Below are positions 6,661 to 9,837 of a stretch of 9,837 bases of DNA, piece by piece. The DNA is taken from NCBI GenBank assembly GCA_948759685.1, contig CAQBGY010000102.1, forward strand, positions 1 through 9,837, in the 5' to 3' direction. The position numbers and the translations under genes were made by a program. The notes below the pieces were generated by a model, which made no database searches, was not told the origin of the DNA, and saw nothing but the letters and a program-made list of their open reading frames with translations. Positions within the stretch are counted from its first letter, which is position 1. Each line of letters opens with the position of its first letter. The DNA is from an uncultured Eubacterium sp. (lineage in GTDB: Bacteria > Bacillota_A > Clostridia > Lachnospirales > Lachnospiraceae).

Positions 6661-6749
6661 CTGTCCTTTCTGATTTGTCCACAAGCCGCTTGCAAGACAG
6701 AGCCGGACAGTGTATAATATTTGTGCGGCTCGCCTTGTGCGGGTGGCAT
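6657..6749 (-). CDS. Possible 30-codon leader ORF coupled to the 96-aa gene
   Basis: In the gap between the ribbon-helix-helix gene and the 96-aa gene, an ATG at 6749 opens a 30-codon frame (MPPAQGEPHKYYTLSGSV.. to ..CGQIRKDR). Its TGA overlaps the next start as ATGA, the arrangement used for translational coupling. No purine-rich ribosome site precedes it; the upstream bases are CCCCCAT, which argues against efficient initiation. The peptide string is familiar to me from annotations of Clostridia mobile elements, so the DNA may be conserved, but conservation could reflect an RNA or relaxosome site rather than coding. An inverted repeat GAGCCG/CGGCTC (6700-6705, 6726-6731) surrounds TATAATATT inside it. 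Confidence 0.3.
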   Translation of the reverse strand: MPPAQGEPHKYYTLSGSVLQAACGQIRKDR

Positions 6750-6796
6750 ATGGGGGAAGTGGTGTAAATACGTTTGCCAACGGCACCACTTCCTTC

Positions 6797-6970
6797 TTAC
6801 TTTCTTGCATTGAGAGCCTTAATTCCGTCACGCAATCCCTGTGGACGTGATACGCCTGCCTGCTGACAGTATTTGTCTAACATTTGCAGTTCTTCTTCGG
6901 TCAGACGTACATCAACACGCATAGTCTTGGGATTGTCCGTCGTTGGTCGCCCTCTATGCTTTTCCGGCAT
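6797..6970 (-). CDS. Ribbon-helix-helix DNA-binding regulator, 57 aa
   Basis: A small ribbon-helix-helix (CopG/Arc/MobC-accessory-like) protein. After a basic head (MPEKHRGRPTTDNPKT) comes the DNA-contacting strand MRVDVRLT, then helix A (EEELQMLDKYCQQAG) and helix B (SRPQGLRDGIKALNARK). Such proteins bind as dimers to short repeats in the major groove, often controlling their own operon or helping a relaxase. The start at 6970 is chosen over the in-frame ATG at 6997 because GGAGGGAAGT lies directly before it. The promoter contains two copies of a 13-bp repeat, a likely operator for this protein. It is the first gene of the minus-strand operon running to 5577. Whether it is a repressor or relaxosome accessory cannot be told from the sequence. 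Confidence 0.85.
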   Translation of the reverse strand: MPEKHRGRPTTDNPKTMRVDVRLTEEELQMLDKYCQQAGVSRPQGLRDGIKALNARK

Positions 6971-6999
6971 ACTTCCCTCCTTTCCTTGCCAACACAAAC

Positions 7000-7028
7000 A
7001 GTATAATATATTACCGCCAATAATTCAA
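7000..7028 (-). promoter_or_regulatory. Promoter of the ribbon-helix-helix operon
   Basis: On the minus strand TTGAAT (7028-7023) and TATACT (7005-7000) are separated by 17 bp, a good sigma-A-type promoter 30 bp before the ATG at 6970. The -10/-35 spacer contains one copy of the 13-bp repeat, so an operator-bound protein would block polymerase. Confidence 0.7.
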
Positions 7029-7049
7029 GAAATATTTTACCGCCAATAA
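7011..7049 (-). repeat. Two 13-bp direct repeats, likely operator of the ribbon-helix-helix protein
   Basis: TTACCGCCAATAA occurs identically at 7011-7023 and 7037-7049 (plus-strand reading), starting 26 bp apart, i.e. on about the same face of the helix after 2.5 turns or offset by half a turn. One copy lies in the promoter spacer and touches the -35 box; the other lies just upstream of the -35. The position next to a ribbon-helix-helix gene suggests an autoregulatory operator; that is inference. Confidence 0.7.
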
Positions 7050-7129
7050 ATGCTTAACTGCTTGCTGTACGCCTTTAATTCATTTCTACAATCATACAGG
7101 AGGTAGTGCAAAAGATTTGTAAAAACAGA

Positions 7130-7161
7130 TAAAAATAAAATGGAGGATATTTCCCCCATTT
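7130..7161 (-). terminator. Terminator of the 249-aa alpha-CTD-like gene
   Basis: On the minus strand AAATGGGGGA pairs with TCCTCCATTT (one G-U pair) around a 4-base loop, followed by TATTTTTATC. It lies 62 bp after the stop of the 249-aa gene and before the promoter of the next operon. Confidence 0.75.
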
Positions 7162-7222
7162 CAGTTAGATGTATATGTAGTTAAATGCGAAAGCAGTGAA
7201 CAAAATTCTTCAGTATGCTTGG

Positions 7223-7972
7223 TCATAACTTTATAAATTCTGACAATTCCGAAAATGCAGAAATTATTTCTTCAAGCTGCTGTTTATTGCAGGCAGGAAG
7301 TTGCGACACTGTGGAAATTTCATATTTCTGCCATATCAAGGAAGTATTTTTCTTCGGAAGAATCTCAAATAGATACTTGTCCTCCCAATCTTCAAACATA
7401 ACTCCATTTTTCTTTAGTGTATAGTATGTTTTCATAGTCAGGGCATAATCACGCTGGCAAATGGCATATAAATCATGGGCAGTCTTGTGTTTAAAGTCGT
7501 CCATGCAGAATATATTGTTCTGAAAAAAGATAGTGTGCAGTGCTACAGGAAAATGGCAACTGTCAAATGCCTCCTTAATGGGAGCAAGAGAACCTATCTG
7601 AATGCCATACTTTTGGCATATGCTGTCGAGTTCCGGTATTGTACTCTTGCCTAAGTTGCGGAAATTCAGTATTTTCTCTCTTGGACGTTTGGATAACTGC
7701 GACAGGTACAATATGTTATTCTGTATTAGGGCATTTTGCAGACGTTTAGACATAGAAATATCATAAACGGATATTTCATTTTCCGGCGGATACAGGTATC
7801 CTAACGAGTTCAGTTCATTTGCTATAGCTGTTACGTTATAACCTTTGGGGAACTTTTCTGCCAGCGTTAGATAATCAAGTCCATCAAGGTCTGAAACTTT
7901 GGTAATATGTATATTCCGTAAAGCTAATTTAATTTCCGAAGAAAGGCTAAGTTTGTCAATATATTGCTCCAT
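7223..7972 (-). CDS. Protein with RNA polymerase alpha-CTD-like and helix-hairpin-helix-like modules, copy 1
   Basis: A 249-residue soluble protein that reads as four related helical modules at about 13-60, 74-126, 143-191 and 202-247. Each has an xLxxxxIxxVSxL-like core. Module 2 (MSKRLQNALIQNNILYLSQL, then ILNFRNLGKSTIPELDSICQ) matches the C-terminal domain of the RNA polymerase alpha subunit, including the RNLG helix-hairpin-helix signature. In alpha this domain binds UP-element DNA and activators. Here it lacks the polymerase-assembly domain, so a DNA-binding or transcription-modulating role is likely but unproven. The ATG at 7972 has AAGGAG 8 bp or so upstream. By hand count it is about 47% identical, without gaps, to the 261-aa protein at 8367-9152, and a decayed third copy lies between them. 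A terminator follows. Confidence 0.82.
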   Translation of the reverse strand: MEQYIDKLSLSSEIKLALRNIHITKVSDLDGLDYLTLAEKFPKGYNVTAIANELNSLGYLYPPENEISVYDISMSKRLQNALIQNNILYLSQLSKRPREKILNFRNLGKSTIPELDSICQKYGIQIGSLAPIKEAFDSCHFPVALHTIFFQNNIFCMDDFKHKTAHDLYAICQRDYALTMKTYYTLKKNGVMFEDWEDKYLFEILPKKNTSLIWQKYEISTVSQLPACNKQQLEEIISAFSELSEFIKL

Positions 7973-7998
7973 GTCCTGCTCCTTTTCATATTTATTGA

Positions 7999-8018
7999 AC
8001 TGTATTGGTTACAGTATA
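7999..8018 (-). promoter_or_regulatory. Possible promoter with overlapping inverted repeat before copy 1
   Basis: On the minus strand a TATACT box (8018-8013) is overlapped by the inverted repeat ACTGTA-ACCAA-TACAGT (8015-7999), 27 bp before the ATG at 7972. The -35 position is not convincing. The repeat could be an operator or a hairpin in the transcript leader. Confidence 0.35.
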
Positions 8019-8108
8019 GCGCTTTTCTTACAGAATAAAGAAAAGCAGTTAAAATAGTGCGGATTAAAATGATAAAAGATTGACTTCATTACATAAATCA
8101 GAGCATTT

Positions 8109-8352
8109 TTATCCATAAGTGTATCTTTCGGTAATTTTTTCCTTTCAATGATGACAATATAAACAATACCGCAAAGATTATCAATATCCTTTACAGAAAA
8201 TGGATTATTTGAGCAGAAAACGGACATTAAAACAGCTTTACCACAATTAATGGGTAAAGCTAGGCGGAAAGTTGAGAAAGGTATATTATACCATTAGTTC
8301 TGAAATTTGGTAATGTATAATTCTCGTGAGAGGGTTAATTTGACTTCCGAAG
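8109..8352 (-). pseudogene. Decayed third copy of the alpha-CTD-like gene, middle deleted
   Basis: Between the two intact paralogues the minus strand keeps both ends of a third copy. The stretch 8352-8291 matches the start of copies 1 and 2: CTTCGGAA, then AAATTA, GAATTATACATTACCAAA and TTTCAGAACT. These resemble codons 10-32 of copy 1 (LSSEIKLALRNIHITKVSDL), but frame-breaking indels are present. The stretch from about 8190 to 8109 matches the 3' end of copy 2, with GATACACTTATGGATAA agreeing at 16 of 17 bases with copy 2 (8396-8380) and further matches upstream. The roughly 550 bp that should join these parts is missing. The open frame at 8009-8227 is therefore taken as a chance ORF over the relic. 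Confidence 0.7.
8234..8261 (-). terminator. Hairpin inside the relic, weak terminator candidate
   Basis: A perfect 9-bp inverted repeat, AGCTTTACC and GGTAAAGCT, with a 10-base loop is followed on the minus strand by GTTTTA. It could end transcription from the 261-aa gene, 106 bp downstream of its stop, but the T-tract is short. Confidence 0.3.
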
Positions 8353-8366
8353 TTTAGTTGCGTAAA

Positions 8367-9152
8367 TCAGTCCACCTCCTTATCCATATGTGTATCTGTC
8401 AATAACTTTTGTATTAATGGTGACAGTGCCGGAACACTGTCGGATATTGCTTTGAGCTGCTGTTCACTGCAATCTGAAAGCTGCGAAACCGCAATAATCC
8501 CATATTGTTTAAATAACTGAACAGATTTATATTGGGGTAAAATTTCAAACAGATACTGGTCATTCCAGCCGCAGAGTGTCACTCCATTTTTCCTTAGTGC
8601 ATGGTATGTTTTCATGGTAAGGCAGTAATCCTGTTCGCATATATTATATAAATCATGGGCAGATTTATTTCGGATATCATCTACACTGAATATATCGCCT
8701 CTAAAGAATAGCGGGTATATTTTTTTGTGAAATTGAAATTCACTGAATGCCTCTTTAATGGGAGAAAGGGAGCGTATCTGAATCCCATATTTTTCACAAA
8801 GAGTATCAATTTCTGACATAGCAAGTTCACCTACGTTGCGAAACTGTAATATTTCTTCCCTTGGATATGCAGAAAGCTGTGCAAGGTATACGATACCATT
8901 TCTTAAAAAAATATTCCGCATTTTCCTTGACATGGGAATGTCATGGATTGATATTGCGCTTTCGGCGGAAGGCAGATAACCTAAATCATTCAGTTTCCTT
9001 ATAATCATCAGCTTATTGTAACCTGTTCGGAGTTTATTCGCTAATGTAACGCAATTATACTCTTTAAGTTCTGAAACATTAGTAATATGTAACTCCTGCA
9101 AGGCTTTTTTGAACTGTATGGAATCGTAGTGTTCTTGAATATCGGTTTTCAT
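8367..9152 (-). CDS. Protein with RNA polymerase alpha-CTD-like and helix-hairpin-helix-like modules, copy 2
   Basis: A 261-residue paralogue of the 249-aa protein downstream, aligning end to end without gaps over about 249 residues. It has the same four helical modules (about 14-58, 74-126, 143-191 and 202-247). Module 2 contains MSRKMRNIFLRNGIVYLAQL and ILQFRNVGELAMSEIDTLCE, the alpha-CTD-like part. The best-kept segments between the copies are KYGIQI-SL, PIKEAF, AHDLY-IC, LTMKTY and YLFEILP. The tail LLTDTHMDKEVD extends past copy 1. There is no signal peptide, membrane segment or polymerase-assembly domain. The ATG at 9152 has AAGGA 7-8 bp upstream, and a TATAAT box lies at 9191-9186. A long divergence between copies with preserved reading frames suggests selection on both. 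Function is unknown; DNA binding is inferred from the fold. Confidence 0.82.
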   Translation of the reverse strand: MKTDIQEHYDSIQFKKALQELHITNVSELKEYNCVTLANKLRTGYNKLMIIRKLNDLGYLPSAESAISIHDIPMSRKMRNIFLRNGIVYLAQLSAYPREEILQFRNVGELAMSEIDTLCEKYGIQIRSLSPIKEAFSEFQFHKKIYPLFFRGDIFSVDDIRNKSAHDLYNICEQDYCLTMKTYHALRKNGVTLCGWNDQYLFEILPQYKSVQLFKQYGIIAVSQLSDCSEQQLKAISDSVPALSPLIQKLLTDTHMDKEVD

Positions 9153-9185
9153 AAGTATTCCTTTTCATGTATTTAGATTAATGAA

Positions 9186-9214
9186 ATTATAACATTCTTC
9201 TTTTTACAAATAAA
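9186..9214 (-). promoter_or_regulatory. Promoter of the 261-aa gene
   Basis: TATAAT (9191-9186, minus strand) preceded by TG one base off the extended -10 position lies 33 bp before the ATG at 9152. At 17-bp spacing the -35 is TTTATT (9214-9209), a modest match. Confidence 0.5.
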
Positions 9215-9242
9215 GAGAGAACTGGTTTATATTTTGACCAGT
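9207..9242 (-). terminator. Weak terminator after the DUF6061-like gene
   Basis: ACTGGT (9242-9237) and ACCAGT (9226-9221) form a 6-bp stem with a 10-base AT-rich loop, followed on the minus strand by TCTCTCTTTATTTG. It lies 22 bp after the stop at 9265. The T-tract is interrupted, so partial read-through into the 261-aa gene is possible. Confidence 0.4.
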
Positions 9243-9264
9243 CCTCCGTACAAAGAAAAATATG

Positions 9265-9504
9265 TTACCACAATTCTAATGAATCTTCCGCATCTACCCA
9301 TTTCTGCATACCGCCCTCAAGATACAGTGTTGCGTATTCAAGGGGATTGTCTATTGCCAAAGCATTTAAGGCACATTCGGAGCAAGGCGTTGTTTTTAAT
9401 CCTTCTTCCGCTTTGCTGCAATCTATCCGTAAAATATATCCGTCAAAAGTGGTTACATCAATACTGTTATGGAGCATATTATATGTTGCATGAATAAACC
9501 TCAT
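9265..9504 (-). CDS. 79-aa DUF6061-like protein
   Basis: A 79-residue acidic protein beginning MRFIHATYNMLHNSIDVTTF, with DGYILRIDCSKAEEGL, a Cys pair in TTPCSECALNALAIDNPLEYA, and the ending MQKWVDAEDSLELW. The order AxYNMxxNSID, DGxxxxIDC, then LxxLxxDxPLxYAxLxL is what I remember for the DUF6061 family of Clostridia; its function is not known to me. The start at 9504 is preferred over the in-frame ATG at 9561 because GAAAGGACG lies about 8 bp before it and the 19 extra residues are a basic, unlikely head. There is no membrane segment or signal peptide. Cys residues at three positions could be structural, but no metal site is evident. It is upstream of, and possibly partly cotranscribed with, the alpha-CTD-like genes. 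Confidence 0.75.
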   Translation of the reverse strand: MRFIHATYNMLHNSIDVTTFDGYILRIDCSKAEEGLKTTPCSECALNALAIDNPLEYATLYLEGGMQKWVDAEDSLELW

Positions 9505-9609
9505 ATTTTTTCGTCCTTTCTTCTTGAGTTTTGGAGAAATTTTTGAAAGCATTCCAATCAATTCTTCCTGTCCTGTTCATTTCATGTTATAATTTGTTAC
9601 AGGTTTTTG

Positions 9610-9720
9610 TTTCCCTTATTTTTGCCCTTATGAGAGTTCGTAACATGAGGGAAAAGGATATAACACAAGGGAAAGTCTAAGGGCAAACTCACTTGCTATA
9701 AATTTAGCATTTTCAAGGGT
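9610..9720. repeat. Cluster of AAGGG-type repeats in both orientations
   Basis: This gene-free stretch (within 9562-9778) holds TTTCCCTTA (9610-9618) and TTTGCCCTTA (9621-9630) on one arm, and GAGGGAAAA (9647-9655), CAAGGGAAAG (9666-9675), TAAGGGCAAA (9678-9687) and CAAGGGTTTG (from 9714) on the other. The second and third of the right arm sit in a 20-bp tandem unit starting TAACA at 9641 and 9661, and the two arms form an imperfect inverted repeat. The layout could be a regulatory region, a recombinase or replication site, or a transcript hairpin; the sequence does not decide. Confidence 0.5.
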
Positions 9721-9778
9721 TTGCGGACTTTTTGAAGATAAGATATAACAGTTATTAAATGCTATAAAAAGTGTCTTA

Positions 9779-9837
9779 TCAGAATTCCAGTTTATCCCCA
9801 ACCGTCAATCCATTTAATTCTGCCAGCTCCCTTGATA
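9779..9837 (-). CDS. C-terminal end of an unrecognised protein
   Basis: A minus-strand frame enters from beyond the window and ends at TGA 9781-9779. The visible residues are SRELAELNGLTVGDKLEF. The regular amphipathic pattern and lack of stops look like a real protein end, but 18 residues are too few to name a family or to be sure. It would be the gene upstream of the repeat cluster. Confidence 0.4.
   Translation of the reverse strand, partial: SRELAELNGLTVGDKLEF

Noticed and set aside
7011..7049. Two spaced identical repeats as a minimal CRISPR array
   Set aside because: Only two 13-bp units with a 13-bp gap, placed in a promoter, and no cas genes; an operator explains them better.
8009..8227. 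72-aa minus-strand frame between the two paralogues
   Set aside because: It runs across the relic of the third copy in a mixed frame, has a Cys/Phe-rich improbable product and no good ribosome site; taken as chance.
9234..9497. 87-aa plus-strand frame
   Set aside because: It is antisense to the DUF6061-like gene, which has the better start and a recognisable sequence pattern.

Overview
The window looks like accessory, probably integrative or conjugative, DNA from a low-GC Gram-positive gut anaerobe of the Clostridia (Lachnospiraceae-like). The reasons are the AT-rich sequence, the strong AGGAGG-type ribosome sites, an intrinsic terminator after most operons, a bacterial group IIC intron, and several small proteins of kinds I associate with Lachnospiraceae mobile elements. 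The organism is inferred from style only; no rRNA or tRNA gene was seen.

Plus strand, 1-3514. The 3' end of an unrecognised gene closes with a terminator (307-336). An AgrA/AgrC-type two-component pair follows: a LytTR response regulator and a GHKL histidine kinase, overlapping by 8 bp. No agrB or agrD lies next to it. A third gene encodes a 242-aa Ser/Thr-rich and Lys/Glu/Ala-rich protein resembling DUF6033-type proteins. Two nearly identical paired-repeat elements (379-408 and 2675-2704), with the 9+12+9 layout of LytTR sites, precede the regulator and the third gene. They suggest an autoregulated circuit whose local output is that gene.

Junction and intron, 3515-5564. A long hairpin followed on the minus strand by AATAAGTGC resembles a MOBQ-type origin of transfer. 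Next to it is a complete-looking group IIC intron (3613-5521, minus strand) with a 472-aa reverse transcriptase/maturase, domains V and VI, a bulged branch A, and an EBS1/IBS1 match. It sits directly behind the terminator of the next operon, the classic IIC target.

Minus-strand operon, 6970-5577. It holds a ribbon-helix-helix regulator with two 13-bp operator-like repeats in its promoter, a possible 30-codon leader ORF coupled through ATGA to a 96-aa protein, a 140-aa protein and a 94-aa protein, then the terminator carrying the intron.

Minus-strand right part, 9837-7130. In transcription order there is the 18-residue end of an unknown protein, a repeat-rich gap of 275 bp, a DUF6061-like 79-aa protein, and two paralogous proteins of 261 and 249 aa built from helix-hairpin-helix-like modules, one resembling the C-terminal domain of RNA polymerase alpha. 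Between the paralogues lies a decayed, internally deleted third copy. This tandem family and the LytTR circuit are the most unusual contents of the window.
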